From Dryocosmus kuriphilus (Eukaryota > Arthropoda > Insecta > Hymenoptera > Cynipidae): a stretch of DNA of 64,000 bases. The first letter of the stretch is position 1, and each line of letters starts with the position of its first letter. This document shows positions 34,011-45,600 of the stretch, one piece after another. The notes beneath the pieces were generated by a model. That model saw nothing but the letters and a program-made list of their open reading frames with translations, searched no databases and was not told the origin of the DNA. Location: assembly GCA_038277395.1 (NCBI GenBank), contig CM076190.1, positions 231,728,082 to 231,792,081 of the forward strand. Direction: 5' to 3'. A program made the position numbers and the translations under genes.

Positions 34011-35284
34011 TGTCCTTATATGCATATGTGGGTATCGGTACCTTGCTTAGCGGTGATAGTAAGATCTTGCGGTCTTTTGTACCTGGGTGAGAGGGAGAGA
34101 GGTTGGAGGCGCCAGTGAAGTTAAGGCGTAGAAAATGTCTTGAAGCACGACAATGCGGATTAGAAAAAGGGATACGAGTGGCAGAGATAGGCAGTATGCC
34201 GGCAAATCTTCGCCAAGAAGACCTGCAGAGACGTGGGGGGGGGGGGGCGTAGTTAGTAGGGAGATCGGAGGAAGGTGAGCGTGTAGCGGAGTTAGCCAGT
34301 ATGCCGGCTAATCCTCGACATGGGTGAGGATGGCGAAGCGCATGCGCGTACCTATCATTTATATAATAAGTGTATTTTAATTCTTGGGTAAATGATTCTT
34401 ATTTTTAGTATGAAGAAGGTATGTTATACAATACAGCTACGGTTTAAACCCTAAGGAGTTCCATGATTTCTTAATATCACAATTTCTTCCTGGTAATACT
34501 GTAATAATATCATGATCGTAGACGCTAACGTTACACAGTCGTCGTCGAACCTTAGCATGGTTCTTCGCCGGAGAGAGAGAGAGAGGGACGCTCAGAAGCT
34601 CGTTTTGGAGGAGATGAAGTGACGCGAATTGGCGTGGGTTGTAATTCAATTACGTCATCGGTATGGTATTCCCGGGATGGAAGGATAGAAGCGGTTGTCC
34701 GAGATTGAGGTCTGAGAGGAGAAATTAGTGGGTCAATCTGGCACAATTCGGAAAGGATACCTTGGATCTCTTGATCGGCGATTCCTGGGATCGGAGGGGT
34801 GAGGTCTGGGGTGAGGAGCCAGGTGGGACGAAGGCGGTCGTGGGATGGGATGGATAGCCGACCCTATCGCTGGGCGATGCGTCGTGGAGGTAGAGATGCG
34901 TGCAAGTCGTTCCTGAACAGGGCGGGCTTCTCTCTGGTCCTCGAGTAGGGCTGTAGCGCTTGCGTCCGAATAACCTCCTGGGATATATCTTGGGAGAATC
35001 TCACCACACGAAGCTTCGCGGCTGTTCTCTCGCGATGCGAATATCTGGCTGCGTAAGACTGGTATTGGCTGTTGTTTTCTCCGGGGAAATATAAGCCTTC
35101 AAGCTGAGCCACGAAACAGGGTTGTTTTTAATTCCGTCCCTGCAAAATGGCTCGGACGGATGTTGTGGCATATCCCCGTTCTTCTAAGGGTGGTCTACAA
35201 CAAGCAAAAGTCCCCCGAGGTTAAACAAAAGAAACCACGCTACTTTACAGAGCATGTGCAGGGAAAGACACGGCCAATAAGCCG

Positions 35285-35625
35285 GCTGCAAATTTGAGAT
35301 TTGTTGGGAGGGAGATGCCTAGTGGCCCGGGCGAACCGGATGATAGCCACTATGCTGGCTGTCGGACAGGGGAGGGAAGAGTGTAAAGGTAGCGCCGAGA
35401 TGATTCGGGACTCCTTGCCACGGTAGACAGTATGCCGCCTACCTAACATAATCGTTATCCGGAACCCACAATGGATTTTGGAAGGAGACACCTAGTGACC
35501 CAGGTGTCACGGGTAATAGCCAGAATTCGGGCTATCGGAAAGGGCAAGGAAAGCGTGGAAGGTAGCGCCGAGATGACTCGAGACGTCTTGTCGCGGTAGC
35601 CAGTATGCCGCCTACCTAACATAAT
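35285..35625. repeat. Direct repeat of about 173 bp in the gypsy 5' region
   Basis: GGTAGCGCCGAGATGA and CAGTATGCCGCCTACCTAAC recur at about 35388/35561 and 35428/35604. A related motif GCAGTATGCCGGC...AATC occurs at about 34190 and 34291, 101 bases apart. These may be LTR-internal repeats. Confidence 0.7.
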
Positions 35626-36019
35626 GTTAAGATATCGAAGGAAAACTGACCACCAATTTTAAAGGCTGCGTTTCATGGAAGACCTTATACCCTGTTGCCT
35701 TAGGCTAACAAACGAGAAGCTCGAAGCTGCGCCAGACTGCGACCAAAATGCTCGAAGATGTAGTTGGTTCCTAGGCGACCGAGAAGCTCAAAGCCTTCGA
35801 AGAGATCTGACGATTTGCGCTCGTGCGCCTCGTTACAAGCACCAGTCCTAGTAGGTTTCGCACGTCACTGCCGGTGGAAGGGCAGATTCGAGCGGTGGGA
35901 GATGCGCGCGTCTACCGCACTAGCGTTGTTCTAGCAGCTTACACATTCACTCAGCTCTGCCGTTCCGCCGGCATGAAGGGAGCGCGTGTCTGACGGTGTG
36001 TACAGGTTAGCTATTGGGT

Positions 36020-36209
36020 ATGTCCACCCCATTTCAAAGACGGTGTCTAACATTCCTGCGATTGGCACTTACCAGGCGGTTCACATTAAAGCCAAAATAT
36101 AATTACTTATCGGACGGAATAAGTGTCTTTATAGAAGAGGAAGTCAACTCAGCAAGGCTATTTATTTTATGTATGTTATTAATTTTGTCGGTGGCCTCTT
36201 ACTATAGCG
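36020..36209 (+). CDS. Candidate first exon (hydrophobic leader) of the phase-1 gene
   Basis: An ATG at 36020 opens a frame that ends in RLFILCMLLILSVASYYS plus one base of a Gly codon, followed by GTTAAG, a weak donor. An internal ATG at 36173 would give a minimal hydrophobic leader. The exon would end in phase 1, as required by the next exon at 36558, only 348 bases downstream. The hydrophobic end resembles a signal peptide or anchor. The weak donor and long basic N-terminus make this a tentative choice; the leader exon at 25857 also ends in phase 1 and is an alternative first exon. Confidence 0.25.
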
Positions 36210-36557
36210 GTTAAGGCGCGTATAACAGATATAAAGAAGACATTGCATGAATTTTACGTGGGCCGGACCATTCTTTTGATTATGATAATTTTTTTTTAAA
36301 GTGAATTTTCCAATTTTTCTCAAAAGCAGAAAAAAATTGTCTTTAATTTTTGTATCTCAGATTTTTAGTTTCAAAAAGATGTCTATGTTAAGTGAAAAAG
36401 TGTGTGAAAATCGAATTTTGCCATAGAATATAAATGACAATATTTGCCAACAGACCATACATTTTGAAAATGAGTGTAGGTTTTATTAGCTGCTACAAAA
36501 ATATAATTAGTTCCGCTGAAAAATCTCTTTAATAAAAGATCCTAATGCTTCTTACAG

Positions 36558-36638
36558 AATCAGTTGACCGGCAGCTTTACGGACCGAGTGGAGCCGAACT
36601 GGATTATTTTGTAAACCCAGATGGATTTGTAATCTCAC
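36558..36638 (+). CDS. Phase-1 gene exon (81 nt)
   Basis: Bounded by CTTCTTACAG and C|GTAACT. In the only open frame it reads SVDRQLYGPSGAELDYFVNP then DGFVIS. Its length equals that of the next exon. Confidence 0.5.
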
Positions 36639-39600
36639 GTAACTGAAAAATTAATTAAAATAAAATCCAAAATAGGCAGCAGAGAATTTTTCGTACAAAA
36701 TTTGTTTTTATTATAATAGTATTTCTATTTATTGCATTTTTTATAATTTTTGCATGACTCCAGAAAAATCGTTATACAAAAATCAATATAGCAATAAATA
36801 ATGTTAAGAAGCTGAAAGAAATGAAACGAAAGATAAAGAAGCTACAGACGAATAATTTATTTATTCATTTAAATTATTGTCGCTTCCTAGCTAGTAGATT
36901 TAATTAAGAATAGCAAATATTTACTTATGATGATGAAAATCAGTTGAGTCATCTCGGTGACACTATTCCTGATTTATCCGCAGGCCAGGAGGTCCTGGTC
37001 TGAGGGAAATTATAATTGCTTGAAATTGAATAATTTGAAATTTCTCCTACAGAAAAATATTACAATAGTTGGATACAAATTTTCTTTATAATTATATCCC
37101 CTTACTGAATTTGAATTAGATATTATCAATGGATCGTGAGGGGTGAACAATACCTTATGCTGATTAATTTTGATGCAGCAACGTTTCATTGGCTAGGGAT
37201 TTGCCAACCTCTTCGGGTTAGAATTTTAATTAGAAGAAAAAATTAAGCACAGTTACAAAGAAAAATTGAAAAAAACATTATGTAAGTAACAAAGTAATGA
37301 CGAACTACATTTATTTGAAGATATAAGCATTGGTAAAGAGCAAGTAGGTAATTAAAATTTTTTTACTTAAGTAAAGAGGTTGATAAGAGTCAGTGAGTCG
37401 AATAAGATCTTTAAAATTTTAGACGAGATGATCACAACGAAGTACAAGCGATACTTAGCGGGCTATGATATCAAACTCTTCCTCGTATATGCACTGTAAC
37501 GGGGTTACCTTTCAAACCCGGTCCGTATCCACTCCGGTTAATTACGGCCTGGCCTGTGGCTGCCCAGGATGTAACCCGGTTACAGGATGGTTACGACTTA
37601 CCTGTCTCCTTTGACGTGATCAGATGATCGGTATAAACCGAATTCGTGGGTCACACTCTTTCGGCCTATGAATTTCGTTTATTTCATTCCTTTTCGCCAG
37701 ATAGGGACTACCCTATCCGAACTCCCTCGGCTGTCCCGTCATGGAAGACAGGCACGCTAGCTAGTGATATGTGTATCACGAGACAGCAGTAGGGCGTGAG
37801 TTCATGTGAGAGAAAATGAATTCCGCTGTTAATAAGCACTTGATCCCGCATATCGCTTTTCGATAAAATGAATCCTCTATTCAAGATTTAACTAATGACA
37901 AATTCGATCTGAACATTAAAGAATTTCTCGCGTTGTATGAACAAATTATAATTCCAAATCCCCCCCCCCCCCCCCTTCCGGTCCTTTCCACCAATGCGAG
38001 TGCACGTATTAAATTTTCGACACTCTCAGGTTAACTGTTACATTTTATTCTCACATGCACAGAAAGGACAGATCGGTTTGCCAGAAGGACCCACTATCGA
38101 CAATATGGCCGACCGAGACACCCGCGTCGGCAGCACGTCATCCGACATCCTTTACCTTGTGCACACCCTTCGGCTCTCGTGAGAGACGCCCGCCTCTACT
38201 AGTCTAATGTCGGATATTGAGCCGTGCCTTTCCTACCCTGCGGTTATCGCATGGGTCTCGATTGGCTTTCTCTACACTGTTTCACGCACGCGCACTCACG
38301 GAATTGCTAGTGGGATTACCACCTACCTTGAAGCCACTGCACCAAGTCTTCAGCTTCCACTCGATCTATCCTTCCGGTCTCATCAACAGGGCTTCATCTT
38401 TCAATTCTCTTTAATGGACAGGGTTTCGCTTCGAAATCTTTCTCGTACTACGTCTCCGTCGAACCAAGAGCACGAGTGAAGCGTCTCTCGTCTGCTTGAG
38501 CTTCCTTTCCTCACTTTCCAGTCGGTTCGCCGCCATCCCAGGTTTAGGTTACCGATTGGCTCGTTGGGAGTGGACCGGATTCGTCGGCTGTAGCAGCCAA
38601 TGTGTGTTTCAACGTCGTCACCGCTCGACTATCATGTTTGTCTCCGGGGATTCGAGCCCTCTCATTGTTGCTGCGACCCACGGTCGCTTGTCCATTCTTG
38701 CGCGGGTAGGATTGGCACCAGTGGGCCGGGCGGTCGTCTTAGTGCTCTCACCCGCCGCTGTTAGTGGTGCCACAGCGCCGAGTTGGCGAAGTAATGTCGC
38801 TAGTTGCCCCGATCAATAGACGGTGCTGCCTCCAATGCCCAGGGTGGAACTGCAGCGTCATGTTCTCCGCATTCTGTCCTCACGTCTTGTTTTTATGGTA
38901 GTTGGCAGACTGCCTACCACCCGCATCAGCTGCTCGTTGTTTACCAACTGTCAGTTCGGTCTCGTGGGTTCTGTCAGTCTCGTAAATTGTGCTCGCTGTC
39001 CCTTTCGGTGTCGTTCCTCATGCTCCTCTTCGGTGATCGAAGCCCGGCGCCAACCCCATGTTGTTAATTCGATTGCTGCAATTTAGTGTGGCCCCTCCGG
39101 GATCGCGGTTCTTACCGTGAAGGTAGTAAAACTAATTGATTATTCTACCCCTTAAACTAGACTCGGTTCTTTGCTGGACGGTAAGTCTGCTTAATTTGCG
39201 TGTTCCGCACTAATTGCCCTGTTCGGAAGTCTGGCATGGCTTCGGGAAAACCCCGCAGGGTCCATTCATGTTCACTTATAGTGTTTTTTTTCCAGAACAT
39301 TGTTACAGGACATATCTCAAGAAAATATTATTGTTGTCGTCCATAAGAGTAACACACCAATGTCTTAAGGAGTCAAATTCACGAAGAATAGGAAAATATC
39401 AAATACTTAGTGCATATATATCTTCCTTCTTATTCATACTATTTTGATTGCATGTTGCCCATACACACCAAAACGTCTAAAAATCATCTTTCAATCGGAA
39501 AGAATTACTATATTGGGTTTTGAACCCAATATAAAGGAACGTCTCATCTGAAATGGTCTATATTAAATACAATGAAAATAATATAAATAAGAAGGAAGAC

Positions 39601-42600
39601 ATATATGCACTAAGTCATAGATATTTTCATATTCATTGTGAATTTGACTGTTAATACATTGATATGTGCGTATCTATACACTCATGAGCGACAAAATAAT
39701 ATTTGTGTGAGTTAGTCCATATTTGCGTATACGAAGAAAAATTTGATACCATCGCCCGCCTAGTTTCGGTTATATATCGTTTCGAGCATATCATCTAAAA
39801 TTTTTAAGTTGTTATTCGACTCGCGGACCCTTATGCAATGTCTTTATTGGTTCTTTGCCAATGCTTATATCTTCGATCAATGATGTTCGTGATTATTTCA
39901 TTATTTACATACTGTCTTAAAACTTTTTTCTTTGTGATTGTGCTTAATTGTTTTCTTAAATTAAAATTGTTATCCCCTACAATCCACTAATAATATCTAC
40001 TTCAGAGAAAGAACTATTTATGGTTCAGACCTATCCTACAGGAGATATATTATCTTAAAAAGATCAAAAACCTCAAACACATCAGAATCGTTAAAAAAAC
40101 TCAAACACATCAAAAAGCTTCAAAACTAAAAAGCGTCAAAAACCTCAAAAAGTTTAGAAATCTCAAGACAAACAAAACTTTAAATACATAAAGAGATTTA
40201 AAAATAAGTAAACAGTTGTTGAATAAAAACAGCTCACCGATTAAGTGTGAACCAACCAAACTAAACACGTGAAGATGTTATTAGCAATGTTCAGAGTGGG
40301 ACAACAAAAAAAGAGGAGGAACAAGCAAGACAACAACAAAATCGGCTTCCTTCTTTTTGTTTCCCTCGTCTTCTTTAGTTTCTACTTTGTTTAAAGCCAA
40401 CCGTAAACCAATTACAAAGCATTCCACCGTTTCGGTGCCTAGCAAAACATTATCAAGGCAACACACTTATCCCTCCATTTCTTTTTTTCCCTTGTTTTAG
40501 CTTTGCTAGAAGCCCTTTCAAGTGTTTAGCTTCATTGGTCCAAATTTGATCGGAGAATTGCTTTTTATTTGACAAATTTTTGCTTAAATTTTGATGTTGG
40601 ACGTTAAAAGAGTCTTTTTAGTTTGGATAAGTTATAGATATTCTCTATTTAAAATCAAAAACCTCCAAATCGTTAAAAGCCTCAACATATATATATATAT
40701 ATATATGGGTGTAATTATAACTATTCCTATATAGCTATAACTCATAGGTTTGATTAGCGCGCAATTTTTTACTGATAGCGTATATGAACTCATTCATATA
40801 TGTGGCCTGATATGTATTCGGGGGAAATGAGTGATAAAAAATTGGAAGCTAACCTATATTTGAGAATTGGTCGAAGTTTATGAACTCGTACGAAAATACA
40901 GTTGGAATCGTTGAAAATATTCGTTAATATAAAATAACCCTATTCTTTTTCTTACAGGCGGCCCTCTGCTTCGAATATCAATGCGTCCGAAGTTTTTGTA
41001 CGATGGCAGGAGAAATCTTATTTATTTCAACTGGGATAGTAAGTTTAACTTTTCCAACCTTTAGAATTTAAATTTCCAAAATTATAGAAAGCTTTCTTTT
41101 TCAATTGATAAGGTTTTAAATATTATCAATTATTCCGTCATTTAAGTTAGGCATTTTCAATATTTTCAAGAAAAACCGTTGACATTCCTTAAAATCTTTG
41201 GACCCATGTCGAACTCCTTCGATTGGATTGAAATAGTTACAGATATGTATAAATCATTTAAAACACTTTAAAAATAAAGAAAATTGGCTTATTCCCTAGA
41301 GTTCTCTAGAAATCTGTTGCGATCTTCTGAAATCCCTTAAAACTTTATTAATTCTTTAAAACCACTTGAAACTTTTAAATAAACCCAAATTTTTTGAACA
41401 CTTGGAGTTCCTATGAAATCATTTAAATCTTATGAAATACTTTGAAATTTTTAAAAATCTTTGTAAATGCGATCTCTTGAAATCCTTTGGTATCTTTTAA
41501 AGTAAGATAAATTCAGTGACATCCTTTCAGACTTGTTTTAATTTACATATCTTTTGAAATTGCTGAAATCCGTAGATGTAATCGTATAATTTTATGATAT
41601 TATAACCTTTCTATTCATTTCAAAGGTTTTTGATGTATTTCCAAAAATTTCAAGGCATTTTAAATTGAAGGGACTTCTACGGACTTTAATAATTTCGAAA
41701 CATACTAAATAATAACAGATTTCAATTAATTTCAAGAGATTTTAGAAATTTTATGTCATTACAATGTATTTCATAAGTTTTTAATGATTTCATTAAATCT
41801 CCATAGATTTTAGTCTTACAATTTTTCTAAAAATGTAATGATTTTTGACGAGAAATGCCTAGCGTAACATCAGATTCTTAAAACTTGTAAGATTTGTAAA
41901 AGAACTAATGATTTTTGTTGTAAAAAAAGCGGAAAGCCTTTGCGGCGACAATATCCAAAAGTAAAAGATATAATCTTTTTGATAAAAAATATCGACTTAA
42001 GGTGAAAATTCCCAAACACCACCTAAAATTGTTTGAAGTTGCAAGTTATGTGAAAGACCTAATTTTTTTCATTGACACTTGTCCATTCTCTGGGAATATT
42101 CCCTAAAGTGAACAGAAATTGATGAAACTTCTAAAAATAGATTCTCTAATGGAAAAATTTATTCACACATTTTTAATGTTATTTATAAGTATAAGACTCC
42201 TTATAAGAAAATTATTTCCTTTTTTCTACATGTAAAAATAAGGGTTTACTCTTTCCTCTCTTTTTCCCCTCTCACGTGACAAAATTTCTCCCTTTCCCAC
42301 TTCTTTATCACCTTATTCTTCGTGATTCCTGTGATTTGTCTTCTTTTCTATATAAAAAATGTTGAATAATTGTAAGTGGTCAGGGAGAATGAACGGTTGC
42401 TAAGGGAAAAGTCACAAAATTTTAAGAATTTAATTTTCTGGGTACCCGACTAAACTCTAAGTTAATGAAACTTTAGTTGTTAAAATAATTAATAACATAT
42501 ATTTTTCTTACAGACAAAAGAACAATTACGATTCCTAATCAAGATCATCTAGATAATGGTGATGTAATTTTTTGGCCAATCTATAAATTTCTAAGTTAAT

Positions 42601-45600
42601 CAATTTTTTGAATACAGAAATAATGAATAATCTACACTTTTCTTACAGCTCCTAGCGTAATTGATAATCTGGATCCAAGTGATGGTGATAAAATCAAAAA
42701 TGATCAAGGAATTGTCGCAGTAGTTCGAGGCGGTCAAATCCTCCAATCTCAACCGGCAAACCGTAATTTAAAAAACTAAGATACAGTTTAAAACATATAA
42801 TATAGAATTCTGCAAGGAATCCAACTCATGCTTTGCATTATCGCTTCTAACCACCCCCTTATTCTTCTTCTTTTACTCCTCTAGCTCAAGCCAACTAACT
42901 TATCCACACTTCTCGCAGTCCCTCGTCTCCTGAAATTTTACATCCAGGTTAGAAATCACAATTTCTTTCTACAATGGATCAAGTCCTAAGGACGACACAT
43001 TTCAACAAGTAGGTAACTGGCAACTTCAGGGAATGCAAGAAAAATATATAAAATCCTGGGTAACCTTGGATGGAACGTAGTTTCAGGAAAAAAATCAATG
43101 ACCCATATATCGTGGGTAGAAGTCACCCTTATTGTCTTACCAAATCCTAAAGTCCACACACTACAAACGAGTAAATAGCAACTTTCTCCCATTGAAATCA
43201 AAGATAAACATTCCAGAATGACTTTTCAGAAAAATTTTAACAATTTTCTTGTCGAAAAGTCTCGACTTTAGGGCCTGATAAATTTTAGACAGCAAATGTG
43301 GTTTCTACCCTCCATATAGGGGTGGATGATTTTCTTCCTGCAACCATATATCTTTCAACGTCATTTAGGGATTACCTTTGTTTGAGTTAAAATAACAGGG
43401 TTGTAAACACTATTCTGGGGGTATAGTTAGGACATAGGTTGAGGATAAAGTAAATATATTAGATTTATTTTGAACGTGACATCAGCCTCGTATGAGATGC
43501 AGGCGAGAACTGATTCATATCGGACCAAGAGGCGACTCGCTCGTACATATATGTAGTTGGCGCTAATTCTGCCCAGCATCTAAATACCAAAGACTTATTC
43601 TAACACTCCCACCCATTGAGTATTTTACATACTTTTTGCGACAGCCAAGCTGCTGCACAAGAGCTTAAAACAATCTTTGGGTAGCGCTTTGGCAGCATAT
43701 CAGCTAACTGAAAATCAGTTGGAATATAACGCACCTATATTTCTTTACTCTCATACCTTTCGCGGATGAAGTGACATTGTATATCAATTGTGATTTGTCC
43801 TTTTATGGAACTCTGGGCAGCGTGCAAGGCGGATTGTGCTCTGATTACCAATATTGATAATTGTTGGATCTTTACATTGACATCCGACATCACTTAAAAG
43901 TTGTCTCAGACACATGGCTCCTTTTGCCGCAATGCACGCCTCGTGATTGTTCCACCCGCAAGTGTGAATACATATCCCGAGGATGATCGACGCGTGTCAA
44001 TATCCTCAGCGTAATCTGTGTCAGAATGACCTACTGGTGTGAGATCACTCCCAATGTTTGTGCACAGAATTCCTACGTCTGATGTGGCCCTCAGATATAT
44101 AAAAGTTCTCTTTGCAGCCTGCTAGTGACTAAAATTAAACTTATCCAAGTATCGACTTACTACATTTACTGCAAATGGAATGGCAGGATAACTAACCATG
44201 CACAAGAAAATTCAAGGCCAGACTGCTTGGCGATACGGGATTTCTGAATCAGCTGTCTTATTTATTTTATCAGATCCTAGAATTATATTAGGGTCAGCAG
44301 GAATCGACAAATGTTTTGCATCAATCATAGAAAACACGACAAGATTTCCCCCGCATAGGTCTTCTCGTGAACGAATATTGAAGTTTATCGCGGTCTCGAA
44401 GAAATTTCATGCCTACAAATATCTCGAAGTGGCCCAAGGTGATTTCAAATTCTTTCCTAAGTGCTTGGATTACATTGTTCAATGTTTCTTAAGAATTTTC
44501 TAGGAAGAAGTCTTCAACTACGTATAATGCTAAATATACTTCACAGTCCCTAATTGAACCATAAAATACGCATTTATCGGCACTTGTTTCTTTTAAATTG
44601 AGTTTCTTCAAGAATGCACTAAGCTTTGTATTCCAGCACCATGAGGCTTCTTTTAGCCCATACAACGATTTTAAGAGCTTACAGACCACGTTTTTGCTTC
44701 CGGCAATAATTTATTTTGGCACTTTTATGAAGATGTCTTCTTCCAAGTTTTCATTTAAAAATGCTGATTTTACGTCGAACTGTTCGATCTCCAAGTCGGC
44801 CTCAGCCGCAACAGAGGGGAGGACCCGCACTGAGCCATATCTGAAGACTGGGAAGAAGGTTTCTGAACAATCCATTCCAGGCCGCTACGAAAAACCTCGG
44901 GCACAAAGACGTGCTCTGAAATGCTCAACATCTCCTGAGGGTTACCTCTTGACTTTGAATGTCCGCTTCAAGTCAATCAGCTTTTGACCAGGTGGAAGAG
45001 GAACAATCTTCCATGTTCCGTCCCTCTAATGAGTTAATAGCTCGTCGTCAGTTGTTTCTTTCCAGAATCCACTGTCCTCTCAGGTAGTTGCTTCTTCCTA
45101 AGTCTCTGGCTCGCGGTACTCATTATAATTCTCTTGATATCTGTCAGGAGAGCGTATTATGTTCTGAACTCGAAGCTGATATCCTTCGTCTTCAGGAGGT
45201 TTTTGATCACTTGGTTCCTCGTTTTGATTAGCATTCTGGATAGCACCACCTTCTGGAATCTGGTTGACACTTTCTTCATCAACATGAACTTCAACTTCCG
45301 CTTCCCTTGGTTCTTGCTTTCCGATAACAGTAGATAGAAATTTATTAAACGATACATTTATAAATATGGTTACTTTATGAGTGACTGGATCGTAAAGTGG
45401 ATAATTTGTGGATTCACTTTCATATCCAATAAACTGTGTAGCTTCTTTGCCTTTTTGTCAGGTTTCACTCGATGATTGTCCGGGACATGAACAAAGGCAT
45501 CACATCAGAAAACTCTTGCATGAGACAAATTAGGTTTCTTACCAGTCCAAATTTCATAAGGGGTGGTATCTTTCACCTGCGTAGATGGAGTGTGATTAAG

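Larger units (their letters stand above)
31801..35640 (-). mobile_element. Truncated Ty3/gypsy retrotransposon
   Basis: Reads right to left: GC-rich untranslated or LTR sequence (about 35640-34010), gag (34010-32700), protease-like region (32700-32400), and the first half of reverse transcriptase (32243-31801), where the element stops abruptly a few codons after the YLDD box. No second LTR is seen on the left. The truncation edge at 31801 is embedded in AT-rich DNA. Confidence 0.75.

Noticed and set aside
35240..35640. Paired LTRs of the truncated gypsy element
   Set aside because: The 173-bp repeats are in tandem, with no TG...CA ends or primer-binding site that I could identify.
37495..39308. 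GC-rich block as ribosomal RNA
   Set aside because: None of the universally conserved rRNA segments I can recall is visible, and the block is a clean insertion in a palindrome arm.
39285..39365. Another exon of the phase-1 gene after TTTTTTTTCCAG
   Set aside because: The segment belongs to the end of the GC-rich insertion and the palindrome arm, and its length breaks the phase pattern.
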